Below are positions 1 to 11,300 of a stretch of 64,000 bases of DNA, in pieces; position 1 is the first letter of the stretch; every line of letters starts with the position of its first letter. Location: positions 1,715 through 65,714 of the forward strand of contig NW_004086938.1 in NCBI RefSeq assembly GCF_000220395.1. Reading direction: 5' to 3'. Position numbers and translations under genes: made by a program. The DNA is from Ichthyophthirius multifiliis. Taxonomy: Eukaryota > Ciliophora > Oligohymenophorea > Hymenostomatida. The notes under the pieces are model-generated. The model saw only the letters and a list, made by a program, of their open reading frames with translations, had not been told where the DNA came from and searched no databases.

Positions 1-321
1 AAAAAATAAAGAAAATAAAATATTAACTAATAATTATATAATATATATTTATTTTATAATTCACTTTTTTTGTAAATTAATATAAAAATATTTTTTTTTA
101 AAATACATTCTTTTAAAAATTATTAAATTCATTGGTTTTTTTTATCATTCAATATATTATTTTATTAATAAAATTAATCTATAAAGTCTAAAGGATTTAT
201 TAATTGTAAAAATTATTTTTAATTCAATAAATTTTCTTATTATTGTCCTTATAAAAATATTTAATAAAGTAAGGTTTTATATAGTAAATCTTCTTCGTTA
301 TTTTAGCTGATTTTTATATTT
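1..321. other. AT-rich non-coding edge
   Basis: This is low-complexity A/T sequence at the left edge. I see no open frame with protein-like composition on either strand when only TGA is treated as stop. It lies 3' of the helix-turn-helix gene and probably holds its 3' untranslated region. Confidence 0.5.
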
Positions 322-723
322 TCATTATTTTAAATTACGATATTTTTTTTTATATAATACTTTTTTATTTAAATTATAATTATTAACAGTTATTTTTTTT
401 TAACCAAAAGTTTATTTAAAACTTTAAATTTTTCTTTATCTTTTCTGTTTCTTTCCTATTCTTCCTTCTTTTCTAAAAGTTTGTAAAATTGCTTTAGAAG
501 TAGAAAACTTTAAACCGAATTCTTAAGCAGCTTCTTTTATAGTAACTTATTTAGACATAACTTTTTGAATGAATTTTTCTCTTATTTCATAAGGAATTAT
601 CTAATATTTTTTTTTTGATAAATCGCTTTTAATTTATATATTATTATTTTCTCGAAGTTCATTTAAAATTTAATTTTCATATAATAAATTTTCTTTTTAT
701 TCTTAATTTTATTAAACAGACAT
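322..723 (-). CDS. Small helix-turn-helix domain protein
   Basis: This is an uninterrupted frame of 133 residues in the ciliate code, from the ATG at 723-721 to the TGA at 324-322, with no intron needed. After a Gln/Asn-rich N-terminal third, residues about 55-95 form a compact basic helix-turn-helix. It contains the pieces IPYEIREKFI, TIKEAAQEFGLK, STSKAILQTF and RKEGRIGKK. This is the homeodomain-like or paired-like fold seen in many ciliate proteins and in the DNA-binding part of Tc1/mariner-type transposases. No catalytic DDE/D region follows, so it is not an intact transposase. A DNA-binding role is inferred from the fold only. I cannot assign a target or an orthologue. Confidence 0.7.
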
Positions 724-2184
724 TTTTTTTTTAATTTTTTATTTTTAGTTTATAGTTAATAATATGTATTTATATGATTATATAATTTTTCAGTTAAATT
801 TTTTTTTTTTTTTTATATCAATATTTTAAATAAAAACTAAATAAATAGAAATTTATACAATTTCAATTTATTTTTATATAATAATTAACAGATATATTAA
901 TAAAAATTATTTTAAAAATTTATCAAGATAAAAATACAACCAATAATTATATTATTAAGCAATATACAGAAATGGAAATTAAAATTTTAATTATATCTTA
1001 ATTTAATTTATTTTTATTTTACTTAATTTTATTAATTACAAATATATTTTTTATTTTTAAAAAGTTTCAATAAATTGTTTTATATAGAATAACTTTTAAG
1101 AATAAATAATAAAAAAATACAACATATCAAATAATTTAATTTAAATTAAATTTAATTTTTAAAATCAACAATATTTAAGATTTTGTTAGAATTTAATTTT
1201 ATTTATGTTTTTTTATTCAATCAAATTTTAAAATTTAGCTTTCAAATATTTATAAACTTTTAAATAACAATAATAATAAATAATTTTAGATTTAACTAAA
1301 AATTTTTATTTTTATTTATAAAATAATTTATTTAAAACAATAATCATAAAAAATTGATGATATAATTATTTTTAACTTTCTTTTATATATTATTTTAGAA
1401 ATAATAATAATTTTTTATATAAATCTACTCAAATATTAAGAATTTTTTTTTATATATTTAATAATAAATTATTAAATTTGGTTATTTAGAAAAGTTAATA
1501 TTATTTATAATTATTTCAATAATTTGTAAAATAAAATAATTTATATTGTTTTATTACAAACTAATATAATTTTATATTTAAATTTATTTTTAATTTCTTA
1601 AATTAATATTTTAATATTTTCTTTATTTATTCCAAAAAATAAAGAATGAAGAAAAACAATTTTTTTTTTTATATTTATTATTCTTATTGTTTATATTATT
1701 TATTTTTTTTTAAAATTCAATCAATAATAAAAAAGTGAGAGAAAAAAATAAATATTTTTTTATTGATTTAGTTATTTAAAAAAACTACAAGGGATTTAAT
1801 ATTTTTATGTTTCACCAATTGTTTTAATTAATTAATTTATGTATATAATAAAAATTTAATTTGATATTAAAATATTTTTTAATTATTTTATCATTAAAAA
1901 ATATATTTATAAAGAAAGTAAAAAAATTATTACTCATTATGTGATTAAATCAGATTAAATTTTTATAAATAAATAATTTTAAAAAATATTATTGTAACTT
2001 TCAATTTATTTTAAAAAATAAAAAAGACAAAATAAAAAAAAAAAAAAAAAAAAAAAAAAGACAAAAGACAAAAGACAAAATAAAAAATACAAAAAATAAT
2101 CAATAAAATTTTATTAAATTGTATATATAAAATAAATTATATTTTTAAAATATATAAATAATATTAATAAAATTTAAAAAATAA
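724..2184. other. Intergenic AT-rich DNA
   Basis: About 1.4 kb between divergent genes with no supportable coding frame. It contains long T and A runs, including an A tract around 2033-2059 followed by a short AGACAAA repeat. Promoters of both neighbours must lie here, but I recognise no specific element. Confidence 0.6.
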
Positions 2185-4015
2185 ATGGGCAAAACTAAGC
2201 AAAAAAAAAAAAACTAACAATAAGAAAATGATTCTTATTAAAATAATATTGAAGAAAGTCCTACTAAAATCGAAAAAATGCAGAATTAAAGAAACTCTCC
2301 ATTAGAAACAAGAGATAATTAAAAATTTCTATCAAATATGTCTAGCCCTGACCGCTCTTAAAAGTACAATTAAGAATCTTATGATAAATATACAGTTTCT
2401 TTAGTAAGTAAAGTAGAAGATATTCTTTTAAACTATCATAGAAATATGGATTAAGAAATATAGTAGATATCAGATAAGTATAATGTAATGATAAATGATA
2501 CTGTACAATAACTTAAAGATTAAAACTAAGTGCATTAAGACTTTTTAGAAACTCCAAAATAATAAAAGTATTTTTTCATAGAAAAATAATTTAAAATTAA
2601 CGAAAGTCTTTTGAGCAAATTACTAAAAATATCAGATTATAGAACCTTGTATAATATTACTATAGCTTCAATGACTGCTCTTGCTCTTAATTTGATTTTT
2701 GTTGATTATTTTGAAAAAGGATAACTTTTAGATGTAGAAACTTTATATTGGTGTTTTTCTGGATTCAAAGATATAATTTTACCTTGGTTTGAACTTACAG
2801 CTTTATCTTTTTGTATTATTCCTTTTACAAAAGTATAATTTTTTATTTTAATATATTTTTTTTTTAAATTTAATTGCTTTTTTAAATTTTAATTTATCTT
2901 TAAATAAAAAAAAGTGGATTATTGAATATAAGATTAGTAAATATATATGGATACCTATCTATATTTTAATAATCACTCTTTGTACATTTATTGGATGCAA
3001 TACGTGTGTAAAATATAATTTGGGAATGGCAAGTGCTTTAACAATATAAATTGAAATGGTGAGAATAGGTTTAAAAATGCATTCTTATATTAGAAATAAA
3101 TTACTTTATTGTATCACTGATAACTAATATAGAGATTTTATTCCTGAAGAGTTTTAAAAAAGAGGTATGACATTGAAAGATTTGTACTAACCAAAATACA
3201 ATATGTTAGATTTATTCGGAGAAGTAAAAAGATTTGCTTATTTTTTCGCTGCACCAACATTAATATATAGAGATCAATATATTTACTCACCTAAAAGATG
3301 CTTAAGGAATGCATTTTTTCATTTTTTGAATTTCTTTTTATGTATCTATTTCGGCTTTATATTGTTTAAAACTTTCTGTAAGGATTAAATCATATAAATG
3401 ACAACAAACTTTAGTTACTCATCTTTTATTATTTGTCAATTTAAACTTATTATGCCTTCTACATTTTCTATTTTCTTGCTTTTCTTTGGACTTCTTCACT
3501 CTTGGTTTAATGCTTGGGCTGAACTTTTGAGATTCCCCGATCGTACATTTTATATGGATTGGTGGAATTCTGAAGAATTTGGTACTTATTATAGAAAATG
3601 GAATATTGTAGTACATGAGTTCTTATTTTATTATGCTTATGGTGATACTGTTAGATTCTCTAAAGGTAAATATGGAAGAGGAGTTGGAATGTTTATTACT
3701 TTCTTTACTTCTGCCATTATTCATGAATTAATTCTTTCTTTTGCTATTGGATACTTCTTCCCTATTCTTTTACTTGTTTTTGGAGGACCAGGTATAATTC
3801 TTATTTAAAATTAAAAAAAAGTAACGTCTAAAAATTTCAATATTGCTTTCTGGTTATTAATGTATAATGGTACTTCACTCATTATTACTCTTTATTTAAC
3901 TGAAGATTGGGCTAGAAGAAATGTTAATGATTCTATTATCAATTAATAATGGGGTATTTTCGCCTCTTTGATTCCTAGAATCCTTTATATTAATTATAAT
4001 AATATTAAAGGATGA
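2185..4015 (+). CDS. Sterol/diacylglycerol O-acyltransferase (MBOAT, SOAT/DGAT1 type)
   Basis: This is a membrane-bound O-acyltransferase that would transfer a fatty acyl group from acyl-CoA to a sterol or diacylglycerol in the endoplasmic reticulum. Two exons (intron 2833-2914, 82 bases) give 582 residues, ending at the TGA at 4013-4015. The Gln-rich N-terminus (about 150 residues) is followed by the family start SDYRTLYNI and then several hydrophobic segments. The SOAT/DGAT1 signature FYMDWWN is near residue 430. The catalytic histidine lies in AIIHELILSF near residue 485. Length and layout fit SOAT rather than the shorter plant DGAT1, but substrate preference cannot be read from the sequence. 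Many internal TAA and TAG codons are read as Gln, so standard-code tools split the gene. Confidence 0.9.
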
Positions 4016-4384
4016 ACTTTTTTTATTTTATGTATCATTTATTTAATGTTTGATATTTATATTTTTAGTATTATCAAATTATTATAATTGTTAAAAAAAT
4101 AAATAATAATTATTTTTTAAATATATTTATGAAATATATATATATATATTTAATATAATAATTTAATAATTTATTTTTAACAAAAAATATATTTTAACAA
4201 AAACAGAGAAAAAATTATTTATTATAATAAATAAAAAATGATTAAAAATATTTATATATATTAATGAAAAATATATAAAAATAAAATAAAAATACACTTA
4301 TATATTTTTTTTTATAAATATAAAAATTTTATTTAATAAATCATTAAAAAAAAATATTTTAAATTTATTTTCTCAAATAATAAA
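4016..4384. other. Intergenic spacer
   Basis: AT-rich spacer between the acyltransferase stop and the V-ATPase F start. It holds a short AT dinucleotide run near 4136-4148. Nothing else is recognisable. Confidence 0.6.
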
Positions 4385-5046
4385 ATGTCCAAAAAGCTTT
4401 CAGGTTCAGGAAATAAGCTCATCGCAGTTATTGGAGACACAGTAATAAACAAATATTTGAAAAAATATAATTAATATAATTAAGCAAATATAAAAACAAG
4501 AATATTATTTAAATTTTAATAAAATAAATTTAATATTTATTATTTTTTTAATTATAAAATATAAAAAGGACACTGTAACTGGTTTTCTTTTAACTGGAAT
4601 AGGTGAAAGAAACATAAAGGGAGAATCCAACTTTTTAATTGTCGAGCCAGGTAAAGAAATAATTAAAATAAAATTGCATATTATTTTTATTGAATAGATA
4701 CAAAAGAAAAACTAATAGAAGATACTTTTAATGCATTTTTGAGAAATCCTAGTATTGCAGTTATCCTTGTTAATTAACATGTAAGCAAACTTTATTTTTA
4801 TTTATTATAATCTTAATACTATAATTTATTAGATTGCAGAAAAATATCTTAGACATATTATTTCTAATTATGAAGAAATTATTCCCACAATTCTAGAAAT
4901 TCCAAGTAAAGATAAGGTTTATGAGCCTAAAAAGGTAATAAAAAACTATATTTAGTAAAATTTTAATTGTTACTTTTTAATTTTAAAATCAGGATTCTAT
5001 TATGTAAAGAGCAAACAAATTACTTTATGGTAGTGAAATAAAATGA
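4385..5046 (+). CDS. ATP6V1F: V-type H+-ATPase subunit F
   Basis: This is the stalk subunit of the V1 sector of the vacuolar proton pump, acting on the cytosolic face of endosomes and vacuoles. Five exons with four introns (4442-4568, 4651-4697, 4781-4832, 4935-4992) sum to 378 bases, exactly 126 codons, for a 125-residue protein. That is the normal size for the family (about 120). Family blocks are clear: IAVIGDTDTVTGFLLTGIG at the N-terminus, NFLIVEP, AVILVNQHIAEKYLR in the middle and IPTILEIPSK before a short tail. All splice junctions are GT..AG and restore one frame. Four introns in such a small gene make it a good internal reference for intron size here. Confidence 0.95.
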
Positions 5047-5348
5047 AAAAAAATTATATTTTTTATTAGTTTTTATAATTATAAAAGTTTATACAAAGTT
5101 TTTTTAATTAAATAATTTTTTTTTATTTATTTTTTTTAAATATTAAACAATTTATATGTAAATTTTTCTAATCTAAAAACTTATTTCTTATATAGTTATA
5201 TAGTTTATTGTTTTAATAAATAAAAATATTTAATTTTACATTAATTAATTATTTTTCAAAATTTATTTAATTTATAATTTATTTTTAAAAATAAAAGATT
5301 AATTTTATCAATAAACTTGTTTATTAAATTTAAATTGGTTTAAAAAAT
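5047..5348. other. Intergenic spacer
   Basis: About 300 bases of AT-rich DNA between V-ATPase F and the MIOS locus, with no visible coding or regulatory signal. Confidence 0.5.
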
Positions 5349-8300
5349 ATGAATAAAATAAAAAAATCATTCAATTTAAAATTTCTTTTAGTTTTTATAT
5401 TATTTAACATTTTCCAAGAAACTTCCTTCTAAAAATGTTGGAATATTAAAATATTTTTTCCCCCTTTCACTATTAAGTAAAATAATAATAACAAATTACC
5501 AAAAGGAAGATAAAAACCACACAAAAGTAACTCCAGAAGGTAAAAAAATAGTAAGAGGGAGACTAATCAAAGGAAAGTATTTCCCTAAGTGCTAATAATT
5601 ATTATTATTTTTAATATTATAGAATGAAATAATTGTACTAAATATAGGAAGGAAACAAAAAGGATCAAATTATGTTAAATTTTAGAACTATAAAATACCT
5701 TCATATTACATTTAATAAAAGAAACAACTATTTCTATCATCACATATATTTTTTAGATAGTAAGCCCAAGAAATAAGTACTGGATACTATAGATAATTAC
5801 AAAATGACTTATAATTCATTATATTATGGGTTTCCTTTAAAGATTAAAGCTACTCCTTTGTTTAAAAATATGCTTAAATATCTTATTTTTACAGAAATTT
5901 TTTTCCTTAATTCTCTATTTAAATTATTTCAGGCTCTAATAAACGTAATTTTTGAGTTTCTATTTATGATTTAATCATTAAAGGAGTAAATACTAATTTT
6001 ATTAAAAATGTAATTATAGATATTGATAATCCCATGGATATATTCTAATCATTTAATAAAAACTACATACAATCTGCATACATATATGTAATGTTTTCGA
6101 AAGAAAAATTGTAATAATTTTATGGTAAGGAATTATATTTAGGTTTTAATAAATTTGCTATATTTGAAATATCTTAATCAGCTTCGTTTTAAAAAATAAA
6201 AATTAGTTTTATTTAAAAAAAATTGTTTACTTACTATATGCATTTTTAATATATATATTAGATACTTGAGAGTATAAATATTTATTTTTTAAACACTTTG
6301 AAATCATTTTTTATTAATATTTTTATTTATTAGTAGTAGAAGGAAATTATTATAATAAATTAAAATATATTTAATAAATCTTTTATTTAAAAAAATAATT
6401 AAATTATATTTAATTTAATTTTTAATAATTGAATAATTGTATGAATTTTGAAGAGATTTAATAATCGTAAAAATGGGTGCCAAAACTTAGATAAAAAATA
6501 TTATTTGTTGGTGGAAAGTTAATTTTTAAACCAAACAATAAAAAAGGGATAAAAATATATGAAATTTCTGATAAAGAAAATGATATAAATAGAATAAAGT
6601 AAAAAAAATCTCAAGAAGTTAAAAAATAAAAAATAATAGGTCATTATGTGGGTTAAACTAAAATAAAGAATATGAAAACAAAAAGTAAAATAGATATAAT
6701 ATATTAAAATTACCTTAAAAAATAAAAAAGGAATGTGTATGATATGGTTTAAAATAAAGATTTTGAATTAAATAAATAAAAGTTAAAAAAAATAATAAAA
6801 AAAAATTATAAAAAAAAAGATATTAAAATGACTTAACTTATTTCCTTAATCCTAATACAAATTCAGTACTAAGATTTCAACATGAAAGTGCTTAACATAT
6901 AAGTTCTAATACATGGTCTTGGATTCATTATAGATGTCAACCATTAAGCGAAGAGAAGAGTATATAGGAAATAATAAGCAAGGACAATGCAAAAGAAGAT
7001 ACAATATTTAATAAATATAAAGTATATTAAAGTGAAGAAAGAAATACATGTTTAAAAATAATAAAATGGACACCTATATAGATAGTAGAAATAGAAAATT
7101 TACAAAAACAAATACAATTACCAAGAGAGTATTATTAAGGTTTATACACTTTAGTAAATTCTGATTAAGTTTTTCATGCAGCTGCAATAGCAGTTTTCCA
7201 TTTTGATTTTGATTTGGCAAATGAACATTTATAAAAAGTTGAGGATAAGGAGGATAAGCAAAAAGCCCTTTTTATGATGAAAATATTGACTTTATTCTAA
7301 AATATATATTATATTTAAAAAATAGAAGAAACTTATCCATCCCAAAAATAGATTTTTGAAAGCAAAGAGGATATTTTAATAGCAGCTGAATGTAATCCTT
7401 ATTCTACTGATTTAAAATCGAACGAATAAAAATAAGAATTTATAGAAAAAATGAAAAAAATTTCAAGTAAAAAAATTAAAGAAAAAATAGAATTAGATTT
7501 ACAAAATTTAATTTCCTAAATGTTAAATGTTTGCGAATTCACACATCCTTATTTAAAAGCAATCAAAATATTCCTTTTAAGCGAAATTCAAACTTAAGGA
7601 ATGAAGGATATCCTTTAAATTCCCGAAATCGAATTTTTTGATAAAATGGGACTAGCGTTATGCTTTTTAGATATTCATAATTTAAAAAACTTTATTAATG
7701 AAAGTATAAAAAATGCCGAAAATAATGGAAATTTAGAATGTTTAGCACTTGTTGATGATGAAGAAAAGGCAATTAATATTTTGCAAGCTTATTTAAATAT
7801 TACTGGTGATATTTAAACTATTGCTCTTATTTCCGTCTATTTAATTAAATTAAAATATAAATAAATTCATATATATGAAAGATGGATTAATTAATATAAA
7901 TATGTTTTAAATAAAAGTCTTCTTTTTGATAAAAGAACCCAATTTGAAAAATAAAAAAATGACCTTCTCAATATAAAATAATCTTAAAATGATTAAAAGT
8001 AATTATTTGATAAAGGTGGACAAAAACTTACCGAATGTTTAACTAATTAATTTATTAAAAAAGGAATTAAATTATAATTAAATAAAGTAATTTTTTTATT
8101 ACAATTATTTTAAAATAATTTTTTTGAAAAATAAATAGGTTTAAGTTATTTAAGAATATTGTTGTATTTGCTTGTTACCTTTAGGAGAGAATGTCTATAA
8201 TAATAATATTAGTATAAGAAAATAAACAAATGAATAAATAAATTTAGATGAAGCTATATGTTGGTGTATGTCTTGTAATCATGGCGGACATTTTAGACAT

Positions 8301-8375
8301 ATATAAGAATGGTTTTAAGAGTTTAGTACTTGTCCTGTAAATGAATGTCATTGTTATTGTTAAATAAATATATGA
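5349..8375 (+). CDS. MIOS: GATOR2 complex subunit MIOS (SEA complex Sea4-like)
   Basis: MIOS is a beta-propeller/alpha-solenoid subunit of GATOR2, which relays amino-acid sufficiency to TORC1 at the lysosome. The C-terminus is diagnostic: an exon after a 52-base intron (8087-8138) encodes a Cys/His cluster with CWCMSCNHGGHFRHI, EWFQEF and CPVNECHCYC, ending at the TGA at 8373-8375. Solenoid blocks also match, e.g. HAAAIAVFHFDFDLA and LVDDEEKAINILQAYL followed by TGDIQTIAL. Upstream, VSIYDL, LYLGFNKFAIFEIS and KGIKIYEIS fit degenerate WD40 strands of the MIOS propeller. The frame changes several times before about 6830, and a TGA falls in one propeller frame near 5953, so the N-terminal exon structure and the true start are unresolved (5349 is the earliest plausible ATG; 6441 is an alternative). 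The identity rests mainly on the C-terminal half. Confidence 0.75.
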
Positions 8376-8499
8376 AAAAACCTATTGATATTTTATTTTT
8401 AATAAAAATCAATTTAATAATTATAAATTTATTTTGAGAATTCAAATTTTATAAATATGTATTTTAAATAGTATATATATCCTTCTATATCTAAAGAAA

Positions 8500-8996
8500 T
8501 CAATTTTCATTATATGTTTTCTCCATAACTTTTTGTGTCCCATCGCTTAAAGTATATATTTTTTTTTCAATAACTGTTCTTATTCCATTAATAATATTAA
8601 TTTTTTTCTCAGTACTTGTTTTAACTGTATTAGGCGGTCTATCAGGATCTTGATTTTACATAGCTTTAATTTAACCAATACCAGTAATAGGTTTATTATC
8701 TGTAATATTATATTTTTTAAGTTATTACTCTATTTTTTATGACTAATTAGGTTCTTCAATAACTTATAGATTTTAGCCATCTAAAATATAAGTAGTAGTT
8801 TATCTTTTTATTTACTTATTTGGTGATATATTAAATAATTAATTTTTGGCTTCAAATTTTTAAGAATCATTGATATTATTAATATCATCTCTATTATGTA
8901 ATAAATTTTATGTTTAATCTAAAGAAATATTATTAAATTTATTATTATGATTTTATAATAATTAGTATTACATTTAAGATTAATTTTTGTTTTATA

Positions 8997-9055
<59 letters not shown>

Positions 9056-10284
9056 GTTTAATTATTATTTGTTATATTCTATGCATACGAGATCACAAAA
9101 ACTGTGCTCTTTACATAATGTGGAGCACAACCAATACCTATTTATGTATAATCATTTGAAAAAAGTAATTTTCTATTTTATTTATTTATATCTCCATCTG
9201 AAAGTATTAATAAAAATAAAAAATCTTATGCTGAAAGCGCTCCAAATTCTGTACTATGTTAAATTTATTCTAAATTTCCTTTTTTTTATTCTACAAAAGT
9301 TTTAAATTCTTCTATTTAAGATGAACATTTTCCATGTTTACTCAGTTCTTTTGAATATTCAGCACAGATATTCCCTATAGTTTTGTCCCAATTTAGTTTG
9401 TGTAAAGGTTTTTAATTTTATAAAAAAAATATTGCATCATTAATACCTTATGTGCCTTCATGCGTATACAAAGGCTCATATCCATATCTTCTTAATGTTT
9501 TAGATTGAAAAAAGGGGATTAAATTTTCAAAAAAGTTTATAAAAGATTAAGGATTAGTCCTTATTCTATTAATTTCATTAAAAATATCTCTTATTACAAT
9601 ATTCCAAGGATTAATAGGTGTTTCTTCTTTTTCAAAATAATTATTTACATTATTTACAATTTAAGTTTATTAAGAAGGGACTGGTTATATTGATATATTA
9701 GAGCCTTAAATTAAGTGGCATAATTTATTACAATTATTAATTGATTTAATTCTAACTTTCACCTATAGCTATTCCAATTTTTTAAAATTAATCCGATAGT
9801 GAATTTTTACAATGAGCTCTAGAAGGATTATCTTCATCAATTAAAATTTCTAAAAGAATTTATTTAAAATTTATTGGGTTAGATTAATTTGTATATAGAA
9901 CTTATTCAGATATTCGACCTTACCATTAGCCGTATTTTCTAATCGAGATGTGAATTTTATAAATTATGAATTTTATAATTTGTTTTAAATTTAATAATCT
10001 TTTGGTTAGATTTGTAAATATTCAAGGTATTCTTGACATGCTTTTTACATAAAAATATCTAATATTAGTGGATGTAGAGTTTGAGATTACTTTAAATATT
10101 AACTACATTCATTTACAGCTTACAAAAATTACTCAGTTTTTTCTAATTTAGGCGATTCTGCAGGTATTATATTATTTTTAGGAGGGTATTATAAAAGCTT
10201 TTAATTTAAATCGTTTATAATTAATTAAGGATTCTAACGTACTATGTTTATTTAATATAATAATTATTTAGATAAATCTGTCAT
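8500..10284 (-). CDS. Double CAP/SCP-domain protein with polyglutamine tract
   Basis: This has two CAP (SCP/TAPS) domains in tandem, the fold of cysteine-rich secretory and PR-1 proteins. It starts at the ATG at 10284-10282 and ends at the TGA at 8502-8500. Domain 1 (about 10280-9740) shows QINIVRQNP, DIFMQKACQEYLEYL, KYGQWQGRISEQ and IDEDNPSRAHCKN. Domain 2 (about 9610-9070) shows FNEINRIRTNPQSF, KLNWDKTIGNICAEYSKEL, LILSDGDINKQNRK and YTQIGIGCAP. No signal peptide is visible, so it may be cytosolic. After domain 2 comes a run of 19 glutamines, all encoded by TAA (8998-9054), then a Gln/Asn-rich tail. Two one-base frame changes occur, one in the A run near 9937 (restoring LEKYGQW requires one more A) and one near 9740-9790. 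Sequencing indels or a damaged gene are both possible. Ligand unknown. Confidence 0.8.
8998..9054 (-). repeat. (TAA)19 microsatellite encoding Gln19
   Basis: A pure trinucleotide tract reads as 19 consecutive TAA codons on the minus strand, i.e. polyglutamine in the ciliate code. It lies inside the CAP-domain gene and is in frame with it. Confidence 0.9.
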
Positions 10285-11300
10285 TTGTTTTTTTTATTTA
10301 AATTGAGTTTAATATTATTATTAAAAATAGAAATATTATTAATAAAAATAATATATATTTAATATAAAAATAATATTTATTAAATAAATAAATTAATTAA
10401 ATTATATAAATAAATATAAAAATATATATTTTTATAAAGATATATATAAAAATAAATTAATAATATATATTTTATTCTGGAATAAATAAAGAATTAAAAC
10501 AAAAATTAAAATTAAAATATTAAAAAAAAAATCTAACATTAAAAAAAGAAATAATAAAAAAAAAAAAAAAAATATTTTTTTTTTATATACTATTAAATCA
10601 AATGAAAAAAAAATAAATTATTATAAATAATAAATATAAAAAAATATACGTAATAAATAAAAAATTATATAATACAAAAAATATAATTAAAAATATCATA
10701 TAACAATAAGATATTATTTGTAATAAAATTTATATAATAAAAAATTTTTTATAAAAAATATTAAAACAATAAATAAAATATTATAATTTTTTAAATTTTA
10801 TTAAAAAAATATAAAAAATTATTCATATTATTTTTTTGTTTTGTTAAAAATTAATATTAAATATTATTATAAATTTTTAAATAAATTTATTTATTTATTT
10901 AGTTATTTATTTTTTATTTATTTAGTTATTTATTTTTTATTTATATATTTATATATTTATTTATTTATTTTTTTTATTATTTTATATATATATTATATCT
11001 ATAGTAATAATTTTATTTTATAAATTATTAATTTATTATTTTTTTTCAATTATATATTCTAATTTTTTGATATTTTTTTTTAAAAATACTTTAATATACT
11101 TTTTTACTTTATACTTAATTTATATATATTAATTATCCTTGTAAATTTTTATTATATCATTATGTTAAAAGCTATAAAACATAAATAATTTTATAAATTT
11201 TTTTTAATAATTATTCAAAAATATTTAAATTAGCAAATTAAAAATATTTATATTTAATATATATAAATTTTTTTTTTTTATAAAAATAATTTAAAAAAAA
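10285..11300. other. Intergenic AT-rich DNA
   Basis: About 1 kb between divergent genes (CAP protein on minus, importin-like gene on plus). It holds long A-rich then T-rich stretches and a run of TTTA/TTAT low-complexity repeats at about 10880-10990. An open frame at 10841-11023 is only phenylalanine/isoleucine/tyrosine low complexity and is not supported as a gene. Confidence 0.6.

Noticed and set aside
9054-9305. 83-codon plus-strand open frame
   Set aside because: It is the antisense of the second CAP domain, whose conserved residues are on the minus strand.
10841-11023. 60-codon Phe/Ile/Tyr frame
   Set aside because: Generated by TTTA/TTAT repeats; no protein-like composition and no glutamine codons.
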